Below, in pieces: positions 48,196-56,771 of a stretch of DNA of 64,000 nucleotides. Numbering within the stretch: position 1 is the stretch's first letter; the number at the start of each line of letters is the position of its first letter. The stretch is from Nocardia brasiliensis NBRC 14402 (GTDB lineage: Bacteria; Actinomycetota; Actinomycetes; Mycobacteriales; Mycobacteriaceae), in the NCBI RefSeq assembly GCF_000308475.2, contig NZ_BAFT02000057.1, positions 124,001 through 188,000 of the forward strand. Direction: 5' to 3'. A program made the position numbers and the translations under genes. The notes under the pieces are model-generated. The model ran no database searches. It was not told where the DNA came from and worked only from the letters and a program-made list of their open reading frames with translations.

Positions 48196-48954
48196 TCAGA
48201 AGGCGGAGTTCGTTCCTACCGGCCGCGGCTGGACCATCGGCCGGCGATCCGGCGCGACCAGAATCGCGCTGATCGGAATGGCCAGCGAGAGCATCCCGAT
48301 CACGAACACCGGCACGAAGAAGCCGAACAGATCCTCGCCGGACGGCGCCGAACGGCCGGAACTCGGATTCGCCTGCAACCCGGCCAGATCGGTGTAATGC
48401 ATGGCCGCGACGCCGGCCGCGAACAGCAGCGCCGCGCCGGCCAGGGCCGGCATCGACCGCGGCGAACCGACGAACCACAGGGTGGCGAGGCAGACCACGA
48501 TCGCGATCGCGACCGCACCCCCGGTCAACAGGGGATCCAGGCTGGTCGAGCCCTGGATGCGCACCGCGTCCAGGGCGAGATAGTGCATCAACCCCAATCC
48601 GCCGCCCATCACCACGCCCGCGAGGATCAGGCGTGGCACCGCGGCGGTGCGGCCCAGGAGCACGAGCGCGGCCCACACCGCGAGCACCGCGGCCAGCGCG
48701 CCGCCGGCGACCCGGGTCACGTCGTACCGAATCAGGCTGCCAGGTACCGCGACACCGAGCATCGAGACGAACACCGGCAGCCAGGCGCCGATACCGCCGA
48801 TGGAAATCGCCGCGGACACCTGCCAAACCGCCCGGAACTGAGCAGTAGCCGACATGGTCGACTGCCGAATACAGGCGAAGCCGATCAGCGCGCCGACGAA
48901 GGACACCGCGACGGACAGGCCGATGATCCAGTAGCCCATGGTGAAGTAGCTCAA
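48196..48954 (-). CDS. MHYT-domain membrane sensor protein coupled to the conservon
   Basis: 252 residues from a TTG at 48954 that overlaps the stop of the conservon GTPase (TTGA); ATG 48939 is an alternative. Seven hydrophobic helices are visible. Two carry the MHYT motif, as GLMHYLALDAV and AAMHYTDLAG, with a degenerate third. MHYT helices are thought to bind copper and to sense oxygen, CO or NO at the membrane. Here there is no GGDEF, EAL or kinase output domain. The signal may pass through the co-translated conservon proteins. Confidence 0.85.
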   Translation of the reverse strand: MSYFTMGYWIIGLSVAVSFVGALIGFACIRQSTMSATAQFRAVWQVSAAISIGGIGAWLPVFVSMLGVAVPGSLIRYDVTRVAGGALAAVLAVWAALVLLGRTAAVPRLILAGVVMGGGLGLMHYLALDAVRIQGSTSLDPLLTGGAVAIAIVVCLATLWFVGSPRSMPALAGAALLFAAGVAAMHYTDLAGLQANPSSGRSAPSGEDLFGFFVPVFVIGMLSLAIPISAILVAPDRRPMVQPRPVGTNSAF

Positions 48955-49586
48955 AGCACCGCCTGTTCGCGTTCCTGCACAGCCAGGCGCTGGATGGCGT
49001 ACTCGGTCACCGCGGCCAGTGACTGGCGAACCTCGTTGGCATTGCGCGCGTCGATGTCCACGATCGGGACGCCCTCGCGCACGGCGAGCGCCTCGCGCAG
49101 CTCGGCGATCGGGAAACGCGGCGCGTTCGGAAAGCGGTTGACCGCCACCAGGAACGGCAGATTGCGGGCCTCGAAGAAGTCGACCGCCGCGAAGCTGTCC
49201 TCCAGCCTGCGGGTATCGATCAGCACGACGGCGCCGATCGCACCGCGGATCAGGTCGTCCCACATGAACCAGAAGCGGCGCTGACCCGGCGTGCCGAACA
49301 GGTACAGCACCAGGTTGCCCGGCAGGATGATCCGGCCGAAATCCATGGCGACCGTGGTGGTTTCCTTCTCCGGCGTGTCCGCGAGGTCATCGATGCCGTC
49401 GGAGAACCTGGTGACCATTGCCTCGGTCCGCAGGGGAACAATCTCCGACACCGCACCGACGAACGTCGTCTTACCCGCGCCGAAACCACCGGCCACGACG
49501 ATCTTCGTCGAGGCCATCCGGTTTTCCGTCTCGCCCTGGCCGGGGTTGGTGTCGGGCCCGATCTTCCTATAGGGCACGGAGTCCAC
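48951..49586 (-). CDS. Conservon GTPase (CvnD-like)
   Basis: 211 residues with P-loop GGFGAGKTTFVGAV, switch region TTTVAMDFGRI, the G3-like LYLFGTPGQRRFWFMW and the NKxD-like AVNRFPNAP. It belongs to the MglA-related small GTPases of actinobacterial conservons. It acts at the membrane with a kinase-like partner and a roadblock protein. The start overlaps the DUF742 gene by 20 bp. Confidence 0.92.
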   Translation of the reverse strand: MDSVPYRKIGPDTNPGQGETENRMASTKIVVAGGFGAGKTTFVGAVSEIVPLRTEAMVTRFSDGIDDLADTPEKETTTVAMDFGRIILPGNLVLYLFGTPGQRRFWFMWDDLIRGAIGAVVLIDTRRLEDSFAAVDFFEARNLPFLVAVNRFPNAPRFPIAELREALAVREGVPIVDIDARNANEVRQSLAAVTEYAIQRLAVQEREQAVL

Positions 49587-49938
49587 GCAAAGTCCTCTCC
49601 ATCAAACTACGACGCTCGTCGAAACTCGCTTCGTCGGTCAGTGTCGAATGCACCCGCAGGATGCCGTCGACGACGAGGTCACCGATCATCACCCGGACCA
49701 TGCCCAACGGCCGATCCAGATGCGCGGCGATCTCGGCGACCGACAACCGGTGGGTGCCGAGCCGAAGGATATCCGTGCGGACATCACCGGTTGGCCAGTC
49801 GAGATGCGCAGTGTAGGACAAGGTCTCGATGACCGCCTCCATCGGCAGGTCGACCGCGGGCTCGGTACGCCCCGAGGTCAGGGCATACGGTCGGACGCGA
49901 GTGGTCGGTTTAGGTCCAGGTCCGAATGGATTGGACAT
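49567..49938 (-). CDS. DUF742 protein (CvnC-like)
   Basis: 123 residues from ATG 49938: MSNPFGPGPKPTTRVRPYAL, SGRTEPAVDLPMEAVIET, then a winged-helix-like region LSVAEIAAHLDRPLGMVRVM and DLVVDGILRVH. DUF742 proteins are the third element of conservons. It overlaps the GTPase gene and lies 7 bp after the roadblock gene. Confidence 0.92.
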   Translation of the reverse strand: MSNPFGPGPKPTTRVRPYALTSGRTEPAVDLPMEAVIETLSYTAHLDWPTGDVRTDILRLGTHRLSVAEIAAHLDRPLGMVRVMIGDLVVDGILRVHSTLTDEASFDERRSLMERTLRGLRAL

Positions 49939-49945
49939 CTCACGC

Positions 49946-50353
49946 TCAAACCGCGGTGCGGGCGGTGGCCGTGACCACCGAGCCGACCCGGTCGACCAGC
50001 AACGCCATCTCGTAGCCGATCCGGCCGATGTCGTGCGACTTGTTGGCCAGCACAGCGATGTGCGAGCCGTTGCCCACACTCATCACCAGCAGGTAGCCGC
50101 GCTGCATCTCCACGATCGACTGCATCACCTTGCCGCCGTCGAAGAGCGAGGCCGCCCCCATCGACAGACTGGCCAGGCCGGCCGTGACGGCAGCGAGTTG
50201 CTCGGCACGATCGGCGGGTAGGTGCGGGCTGGTCGCCTGCAGCAGGCCGTCGGCCGACACCAGCACGGCATGGGACACGCCGGGCACGTCCCGGGTGAAC
50301 CGGGCGACCAGCCAGTTCAGGTTCTCATCCGTGGTGCTGTTCGCGTTGGTCAT
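49946..50353 (-). CDS. Roadblock/LC7 domain protein (CvnB-like)
   Basis: 135 residues with the roadblock fold: LNWLVARFTRDVPGVSHAVL, VSADGLLQATSPHLPADRAE, LAAVTAGLASLSMGAASLF and GYLLVMSVGNGSHIAVLANK. Roadblock proteins act as GTPase-activating partners of MglA-like GTPases. The ATG overlaps the stop of the sensor kinase (ATGA). Confidence 0.93.
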   Translation of the reverse strand: MTNANSTTDENLNWLVARFTRDVPGVSHAVLVSADGLLQATSPHLPADRAEQLAAVTAGLASLSMGAASLFDGGKVMQSIVEMQRGYLLVMSVGNGSHIAVLANKSHDIGRIGYEMALLVDRVGSVVTATARTAV

Positions 50354-53121
50354 GCAAGCCCTCCGTCGTTGTACTGCGCATTGGCCCGCCCACTGCGGAC
50401 CCCACTGAGATGCCTGGTGAGGTTGTTCCGGATCTCCTCCGGGTCACGGGCTCCCGATTCGTCTGCTTGGGCCAGGCCGCCGGGGACGAGTTGCGCGCCC
50501 GGCGTGCGGATAGGAAGTCCACCGGTCGTGCGACCGGTCGGGGTGGGGCGGGTCGCTTCCTCGGCGGCCATCCAGCCCGCGTCGGCGGGCGAAGTCCAGG
50601 TCGTCTCGGCGCTTTGCGAACTCGCGGGCTCGACCAGCCATTCCGAGACCATGCGCTGATAGATCGGGGTCGGCGAGGCGCCGGCCACCGGCTGCAACCG
50701 GGACGAGGTCGCCGTGGGTTCCGGTTCCCGCTCCGGCGCGGCCGCCTGCGGTTCGGGCTGCGGCGCGTTGGCGGGCCGCCGGATCGGCAGGCCGGACCGC
50801 GACGTGGTCGCCCGGACGGTGGGTTCGGTGGCGCCGCTGTGCTCGTCGAGGTCGAGCGAGCTCGAGCGCTCCGGCTCGGTCCACAGGTTCGCGGGACGTT
50901 CCGGTTCGGCGTCGGCCGTGCGATTCGTGCCGTTGCCTGTTTCGCTCACCGTCGGCGGGCCGAACGGCGATCGATCGTCGGTCGGGGTGTTGATCGACCA
51001 CGGCTGGGTCGGCGGCTGCGAATCCGGGTCGCTGTCCGGGGTATTGGTGCGCGCGGCCATCGACACCGAGGGCTGGCCCGGCGCCTCGGCGACCCGGATG
51101 GCCGGCCTGCGTTGCGGCAGACCGGAATTGGTCACATCGAATCGTGCTGTGTTCTGCTGCGGCAGGCTCGGCACCGGAACCAGGTTGCGCGGCTGGGTGT
51201 TCGACGAGGTCAGCGGTGCGGGCGGCGCGTAATCGCCGGTGAAGTGCAGTTGCTGCCCGGTCGGATCGGTCGCGTCCAGCGGCGGCGAGACCAGCGCACC
51301 CGGCAGATGCACGCTCGCGGTGATGCCGGGCTGCTGGGCCATGGTCGAGGTGCGACGCAGGCTGGCGGTGATCGTGTGCCGCTTGGCGAGCCTGCCGACG
51401 ACGAAAAGACCCATCCGACGGGCGGTCTCGACGGTGACCTCACCACCCGAGGCGAGCCGGTCGTTGATGACCTGCAGATCGTCGGTGGCCATGCCGAGGC
51501 CGCGGTCGGTGACCTCGATCAGATAGCCGCCGTCGACCGCCCGCGCCACCGACACGGTGACCGGGGTGGTCGGCGGTGAGTAACGCAGCGCGTTGTCGAT
51601 CAGCTCGGCGAGCAGATGCTCGATGTCGATCGCCGGCTCACCCGCGACGATGCCCTCGGGCACCGCGGTGATCTCCACCCGCTGATAGTCCTCGACCTGG
51701 GAGACCGCGCTCCACAGCATGTCCGAGAGCTGCACCGGGTGCAGCTGGCCGCGGCGCAGCGCGGTACCCGCGAGCACCAGCAGGTTGTCGCCGTTACGCC
51801 GCATGCGGGTGGCGAGGTGGTCGAGGCGGAACAGGCTCTGCAGCCGTTCGGTGTTGTCCTCGTCGTGTTCCAGATCCTCGATCAGCGCGAGCTGCTGCTC
51901 GACCAGCGATTGGCTACGGCGCGAAAGGGTCTCGAACATGTTGCCGATCTGCAACCGCAACCGGGCCTGATCGGCCGCGAGGTGCAGCGCGGCCTGGTGG
52001 ATGTCGTCGACGGCACGGGCCAGCTGGCCGATCTCCTCGGTGGTGTGCACATCGACCCGGGCGATCTCGGGGGTGGCGCCACCGGAACGCGCCTGCTCGA
52101 GTTCGCGCGGCAGATCCTCGTGCGCGACCTTCAGCGCGTCGCCGCGCAGGCGGCGAATCGGCACGACCAGCGAGCGCGCGACGGCCAAGCCGAGCACCAG
52201 GCAGGCGAGCAGGGTGGTGACCACGATCGCGACATCGCGCAGCACGCTGCTGCGCACATCGGCGGTCTGGTTCGCGAGCTTGTCGTCGATGATGTTGACC
52301 AGGTTGTTGGTGACCTGGTCGTAAGACGTGCTCGAGGTGTTCAGCGAGTTCATGATGGTGGCGGGGTCGCCACCTTGGCCGAGCGCGCCGAGCCGGGTCT
52401 GCACCGCGCCGAGCAGCGCTTCGGCGTTGATCGCGGACGCCGGATTGAGCTGTGCGTACTGCGCGTTGAGCACCATCTCCGAACCCAGGGCGACCAGCAG
52501 TTTGGCCTGCACGGCGGGGTTGCGGGCCGGGTCGGCCGTGGTGATCATCAGGTATTCCTGGGTGAACACCCGGCGCGCATTGGTGCTCACGCCGAGCTGC
52601 AGGAAGTACCGCTGAATGGTGACTTCTTCGAGCGAGGGCGACACCGCGATGGCATTACCGATGCGCGCCGCGACTTCGTCGGACTGCTCCGCGATCGCCT
52701 GGGGCGAGCTGGTGCGCAGACCGTTACGCATGGTCCGGCCCGCCGCGATCGCGGCGCCCAGCTCGGTGGTGACCCGGCTTTCGCCGGTCGCGGTCCGCAG
52801 CGTCGTTTCCAGATCGACGGCGGTCTGATCGAACCGCGCGCTGATCTTGTCGAGTTCCGGATCCTGGGTCTGGTTGGCCCGCATGGTGGCGGCGGTGATC
52901 GCGAGCCGTTCGGTCGCCGCGCCGAACGCGAGCATCGGGCGGATGATCCTGGCCTGCTCCGAAGTGGCGTTCAGCTGTGAGATGGTGCCGAGCTCATCGT
53001 TGATGCGCAGCACGGCGAAGGTGGATGCCAGCAGTACCGGCAGAAGGAGAACGATGCCGACCTTCCGGGTCACCGGCAAGTTGGACAGGCTGAAATACCA
53101 GGAACGCGGTTTTGCTTCCAT
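50350..53121 (-). CDS. Conservon sensor histidine-kinase-like protein (CvnA-like) with NIT domain
   Basis: 923 residues from ATG 53121. Two membrane helices (about 25-45 and 300-325) bracket an extracytoplasmic nitrate/nitrite-sensor-like helical region. A HAMP-like linker and a coiled coil follow. The kinase ATPase has the N-box LLAELIDNALRYSPPTTPVT and the G-box VTDRGLGMATDDLQ. The DHp His is not typical, as in other CvnA proteins. A disordered tail of about 330 residues rich in Pro, Ser, Thr and Glu ends the protein. It is the first gene of the conservon operon. Confidence 0.9.
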   Translation of the reverse strand: MEAKPRSWYFSLSNLPVTRKVGIVLLLPVLLASTFAVLRINDELGTISQLNATSEQARIIRPMLAFGAATERLAITAATMRANQTQDPELDKISARFDQTAVDLETTLRTATGESRVTTELGAAIAAGRTMRNGLRTSSPQAIAEQSDEVAARIGNAIAVSPSLEEVTIQRYFLQLGVSTNARRVFTQEYLMITTADPARNPAVQAKLLVALGSEMVLNAQYAQLNPASAINAEALLGAVQTRLGALGQGGDPATIMNSLNTSSTSYDQVTNNLVNIIDDKLANQTADVRSSVLRDVAIVVTTLLACLVLGLAVARSLVVPIRRLRGDALKVAHEDLPRELEQARSGGATPEIARVDVHTTEEIGQLARAVDDIHQAALHLAADQARLRLQIGNMFETLSRRSQSLVEQQLALIEDLEHDEDNTERLQSLFRLDHLATRMRRNGDNLLVLAGTALRRGQLHPVQLSDMLWSAVSQVEDYQRVEITAVPEGIVAGEPAIDIEHLLAELIDNALRYSPPTTPVTVSVARAVDGGYLIEVTDRGLGMATDDLQVINDRLASGGEVTVETARRMGLFVVGRLAKRHTITASLRRTSTMAQQPGITASVHLPGALVSPPLDATDPTGQQLHFTGDYAPPAPLTSSNTQPRNLVPVPSLPQQNTARFDVTNSGLPQRRPAIRVAEAPGQPSVSMAARTNTPDSDPDSQPPTQPWSINTPTDDRSPFGPPTVSETGNGTNRTADAEPERPANLWTEPERSSSLDLDEHSGATEPTVRATTSRSGLPIRRPANAPQPEPQAAAPEREPEPTATSSRLQPVAGASPTPIYQRMVSEWLVEPASSQSAETTWTSPADAGWMAAEEATRPTPTGRTTGGLPIRTPGAQLVPGGLAQADESGARDPEEIRNNLTRHLSGVRSGRANAQYNDGGLA

Positions 53122-53484
53122 TCCGCTTCCGTCGCCTCCACTCCGCGCAGGGCCCTCGGGACGGCACGTGCTGTTCAACGTATATGGGATCTACCCGCCG
53201 AGAACCAACTAAAGGTCTTCTTTTTACCGCACGGAACATACCGCGCAGACGGACCGTCGGCAATCTGGGGGACAAGGTCTGATGGTGCCCGAATATGGCT
53301 ACACGTAACAGGTTTCGCGTTGCACTACTTCGAGAGTCTACAGACTAACTGGACAGATGATCTAGTTGGCTCGAGTACGCCGTTTGCTGATTGGCTGCTG
53401 TCGCCGGAGGGCCGTCGCGCCCGGCACGGCGTGTCGGAGGTCCCCTCTCAGTCGGCTCTCAGTCGATACGGTCAAACTGGTCGC
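53122..53484. promoter_or_regulatory. Divergent region between the conservon and mprAB
   Basis: 363 bp. The mprA-proximal part holds the MprA box. AT-rich sequence at 53200-53240 and 53290-53370 is likely to hold the conservon promoter. No gene is seen. Confidence 0.55.
53446..53462 (+). promoter_or_regulatory. MprA box upstream of mprA
   Basis: TCTCAG-TCGGC-TCTCAG is a direct repeat with a 5-bp spacer, exactly the MprA pattern YYYAG-N5-YYYAG. It lies 22 bp before the mprA start and indicates autoregulation. Confidence 0.8.
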
Positions 53485-54171
53485 ATGCGCATTCTGGTAG
53501 TAGACGACGATCGCGCCGTCCGCGAGTCGCTGCGCCGGTCGCTGACCTTCAACGGCTACTCCGTCGATCTCGCGGTCGACGGGGTGGATGCCCTGGAAAA
53601 GGCAACCGATCAGCGACCGGACGCGTTGGTGTTGGACGTGATGATGCCGCGGATGGACGGCCTCGAGGTCTGCCGGCGGTTGCGCAGTACCGGTGACGAT
53701 CTCCCCATTCTGGTTTTGACAGCACGGGATTCGGTGTCCGAGCGCGTTGCCGGACTCGACGCCGGCGCGGACGACTATTTGCCGAAACCCTTCGCATTGG
53801 AAGAATTGCTCGCCCGTTTGCGCGCACTGTTGCGACGCACCACCGCCGATCCCGGCGAGACATCGGAGGCAATGACGTTCGCCGATTTGTCGCTGGATCC
53901 GGTGACCCGGGAGGTTTCTCGCGGCGAACGGGCGATCAGTCTCACCCGCACCGAGTTCTCGTTGCTGGAAATGCTGATGGCCAATCCGCGCCGGGTGCTG
54001 ACCCGTAGCCGCATCCTCGAGGAGGTCTGGGGTTACGACTTCCCGACCTCGGGCAACGCGCTCGAGGTGTACATCGGATATTTGCGGCGCAAGACCGAAG
54101 CCGACGGCGAGCCCCGGCTCATTCACACCGTGCGCGGTGTCGGCTATGTCCTGAGGGAGACACCCCCCTAG
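53485..54171 (+). CDS. mprA: Two-component response regulator MprA
   Basis: 228 residues from ATG 53485. The receiver domain has Asp7-9 (VVDDDR), the phosphorylated Asp51 in VLDVMMPRMDG, and Lys101 in YLPKPFALEELLAR. The OmpR winged helix ends TSGNALEVYIGYLRRKTEAD and RLIHTVRGVGYVLRE. Similarity and the neighbouring mprB and pepD identify it as MprA, the envelope-stress regulator of mycobacteria that controls sigB, sigE and pepD. The MprA box directly upstream supports autoregulation. mprB starts 9 bp later. Confidence 0.95.
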   Translation: MRILVVDDDRAVRESLRRSLTFNGYSVDLAVDGVDALEKATDQRPDALVLDVMMPRMDGLEVCRRLRSTGDDLPILVLTARDSVSERVAGLDAGADDYLPKPFALEELLARLRALLRRTTADPGETSEAMTFADLSLDPVTREVSRGERAISLTRTEFSLLEMLMANPRRVLTRSRILEEVWGYDFPTSGNALEVYIGYLRRKTEADGEPRLIHTVRGVGYVLRETPP

Positions 54172-54180
54172 GGGGACGCC

Positions 54181-55653
54181 ATGGCACGAAATGTTCCGAA
54201 GCGGCCGGTGGTCGCCGGGCTCGGTCAACCGGAACCCCCCGAAATGCGCCCCCCGATCCCACTCACCCGCTCGGTCTCCCTGCGCTGGCGGGTCACGCTA
54301 CTGGCGGCGTCGGTCGTCGCGATCGCGGTCGCGGTCACCTCGATCGCGGCCTACGCGATGGTGGCTCGTTCGTTGTACGGCGACGTCGACGCACAGTTGC
54401 GGACGCGGGCCGCGACGATGATCAACAGCGACATCGACAACATCCCGTTCCAGTCGTTGACCATGGCGACACTGTTCTCCAACGACATCGGTGTCGGGAT
54501 CATCTACCCGATTCCCTCCGGCGCCCCGGCGGGCACCGTGTCCGGATACGTGCCGCCACAGCCGGCCAAGCCGCCGATCGGCCCCGAGGAGCTGGCGGTT
54601 GCCCGCAACGAGATGCCTTCGTCGTTGCGTACGTACAAGAACCAGCGGGTGCTGGCGAGGCGCACCGACACCGGTGTCACGCTGGTGATTTCACAGCGGT
54701 TGGAGCCGACGAGGGCAGTGCTCGACCGGCTCGCCTGGCTGTTGTTCGTGGTCGGCGGCTGTGGCGTCGTCCTGGCCGCGGCGGCGGGCACCGCGGTCGG
54801 CCGTACCGGGCTGCGGCCGATCGCACGGCTCACCGCGGCGACCGAGCGTATCGCCCGTACCGACGATCTGACGCCCATTCCGGTCACGGGTGATGACGAA
54901 TTGGCGCGCCTCACCGAGAGTTTCAACACCATGCTGCGCGCGCTGAACGAATCACGGGACCGCCAGCGCAGATTGGTGGCCGACGCCGGACACGAGTTGC
55001 GGACGCCGCTCACGTCGTTGCGGACCAATATGGAGTTGCTGATCGCGTCCAGCAGGCCGGGCGCCCCGCGCCTGCCCGATGAGGACATGGCAGAACTGCG
55101 GGCCGACGTCATGGCCCAGATCGAGGAACTGTCCACTCTGGTGGGCGATTTGGTCGACCTGGCCAGGGAGGACGCACCCGAAGCCGTGTACGACCGGGTC
55201 GATCTCGGCGAAGTCACCGAGCGCGCTCTGGAGCGAGTCAGACGTCGACGTTCCGGGATCGAGTTCGTCGCGGGTCTGCGTCCCTGGTTCGTGTACGGCC
55301 ACGAGGCCGGTTTGGAGCGCGCGATCCTCAACGTGCTGGACAACGCCGCGAAATGGAGCCCGGGCGGTGCGCAGATATACGTCACGATGCACGACACCGG
55401 AGCCGGTCTGCTCGAGCTGGTGGTCGACGACGCAGGTCCCGGGATCCCGCCCGCTGAACGGGAATTGGTGTTCGAGCGGTTCTATCGAACCACTGCGTCG
55501 CGCTCTATGCCCGGTTCCGGGCTAGGTCTATCGATCGTCAAACAGGTGGTGACCAAACACGGCGGAACCATCGCCATCGATGCCTCGCCACGCGGCGGCA
55601 CCCTGGTCCGCATCGTGCTGCCCGGCGAAGCGGGCGTGGCCACGGTCGAGTGA
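54181..55653 (+). CDS. mprB: Sensor histidine kinase MprB
   Basis: 490 residues. Membrane helices at about 35-60 and 182-204 enclose an extracytoplasmic loop of about 120 residues. HAMP, then the phosphorylated His271 in ADAGHELRTPLTSLRTNMEL, the N-box ERAILNVLDNAAKWSPGG and the G-boxes VDDAGPGIPPAERE and GSGLGLSIVKQVV follow. It senses surface stress and phosphorylates MprA. In mycobacteria DnaK and PepD modulate it through the loop. It is co-transcribed with mprA. Confidence 0.95.
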   Translation: MARNVPKRPVVAGLGQPEPPEMRPPIPLTRSVSLRWRVTLLAASVVAIAVAVTSIAAYAMVARSLYGDVDAQLRTRAATMINSDIDNIPFQSLTMATLFSNDIGVGIIYPIPSGAPAGTVSGYVPPQPAKPPIGPEELAVARNEMPSSLRTYKNQRVLARRTDTGVTLVISQRLEPTRAVLDRLAWLLFVVGGCGVVLAAAAGTAVGRTGLRPIARLTAATERIARTDDLTPIPVTGDDELARLTESFNTMLRALNESRDRQRRLVADAGHELRTPLTSLRTNMELLIASSRPGAPRLPDEDMAELRADVMAQIEELSTLVGDLVDLAREDAPEAVYDRVDLGEVTERALERVRRRRSGIEFVAGLRPWFVYGHEAGLERAILNVLDNAAKWSPGGAQIYVTMHDTGAGLLELVVDDAGPGIPPAERELVFERFYRTTASRSMPGSGLGLSIVKQVVTKHGGTIAIDASPRGGTLVRIVLPGEAGVATVE

Positions 55654-55686
55654 GTCGCCACATACCCGACCGTAGCCACAGCGTTA

Positions 55687-55950
55687 CTACCGCTTGATTT
55701 CGCAATTCCGGGCCAGTGCGCCGAGGGAAGTCGCGAAATTTTCGGCGTCACGTACGGCGTTTCGCATGGCTTCGGCATCATTCGCGCCGGTTCCGGCTCC
55801 GCCGATCGTCCCGGCGTATCGTCCGTCCGGGCCGTAGGCGAGGCAGGACACTTCGATTCTGACTTGTGCCGAAGCAATGCCCGCGCCGACGGCCAATGCC
55901 GGTATCGCGAAACCGAGCAGAGCGGCGACGAAAATAATAGACTTCTTCAT
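55687..55950 (-). CDS. Small secreted DUF4189-like protein
   Basis: 87 residues from ATG 55950 with a signal peptide (MKKSIIFVAALLGFAIPALA, cleavage after ASA). The mature part has two Cys (VSCLAYGPDGRYAG and ARNCEIKR) and a central helix NDAEAMRNAVRDAENFATSL. The pattern of an aromatic-Gly-rich strand followed by an Ala-rich helix and a late Cys fits DUF4189. It is convergent with mprB. Confidence 0.65.
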   Translation of the reverse strand: MKKSIIFVAALLGFAIPALAVGAGIASAQVRIEVSCLAYGPDGRYAGTIGGAGTGANDAEAMRNAVRDAENFATSLGALARNCEIKR

Positions 55951-56771
55951 GGGTAGCATCTGCTTTCTATAAATCGACAACGGTGGCAGGTTTTGCGCGG
56001 GGGTATCGGAGAGCGATGAATGAACGCACTCGTCGGCTCTGGACCTCGGCGGGACACAGTTGCGTTACTCCGCTAAACCGCAGTTCAACCACGTTCGCTC
56101 CGCGGCTGGGGCCGCTGGTCGATCTTCGGTTGCGCCTGACTCATCAGCTCGCTTGGTAAAATCGGCGACTGAACCAGCGGTGTAGTGCGGCAATTCGCGA
56201 GGGTCGCGTATAGGAGCCGGTACTGGAATATCGAGTGTGGTCGACGCGGCTATTTTGTCGCTGTGAGAACCGCGGTGTGGATCGGAGTCGCCGATCCTGT
56301 GCAGCGGGAAGCTGCGGATTGTGTGAAGGCCAGCCGAGCGTGCAACTTTTCGATCAACATTAATCCCACCCCAGAATTGTGTTGTCACTCGTCAAAGGAA
56401 GCACTCGGTAGCTTATCGCAGCGATGTGAACACGGCAATGGTTTTGTGGCTCACGGGTTTTCGGACGATGTCGCGAAGGGTTTGCTCGTGAAGTCGCAGT
56501 CGGACGGTAATCTCCTGATGGGTGCCGTCAGAGCGGGTGGCTATCAGTTGCGGATGCGCACTGCCCTGAGGGGGGCGCGACGCACTGCGCATCCGCAGGT
56601 CGGTGCGTACGCTGTTGCCTGGGCGCGGGGGAGTTCGGCCCGGTAGCGGGTGGCCGCGTGCGGCCGCGAGAAGTGGGTAGACATCTCGGACAATTGAAAG
56701 CACGGTCTCAGTCCGCTCTCAGTCGTCGTCGTCAAGCTGGTCGGCAGACGTTGAGGAGAAACGAGGAGTCC
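55951..56771. other. Gene-poor, relatively AT-rich stretch before pepD
   Basis: 821 bp with visibly lower GC than its flanks, especially 56130-56400. Open frames exist in both directions but none shows a family, a ribosome site or normal codon use. The pepD promoter with its MprA box occupies the last 70 bp. The remainder may be the relic of a lost gene or acquired DNA. Confidence 0.5.
56706..56722 (+). promoter_or_regulatory. MprA box upstream of pepD
   Basis: TCTCAG-TCCGC-TCTCAG, the same direct repeat as before mprA (one or two spacer differences). It lies 50 bp before the pepD start. The sequence following it (GTCAAGCTGGTCGGCA) also resembles that after the mprA box (GTCAAACTGGTCGCA). 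Confidence 0.8.

Noticed and set aside
56185..56646. 153-codon plus-strand ORF before pepD
   Set aside because: No family, poor codon use, and it ends within the pepD promoter region. Treated as non-coding.
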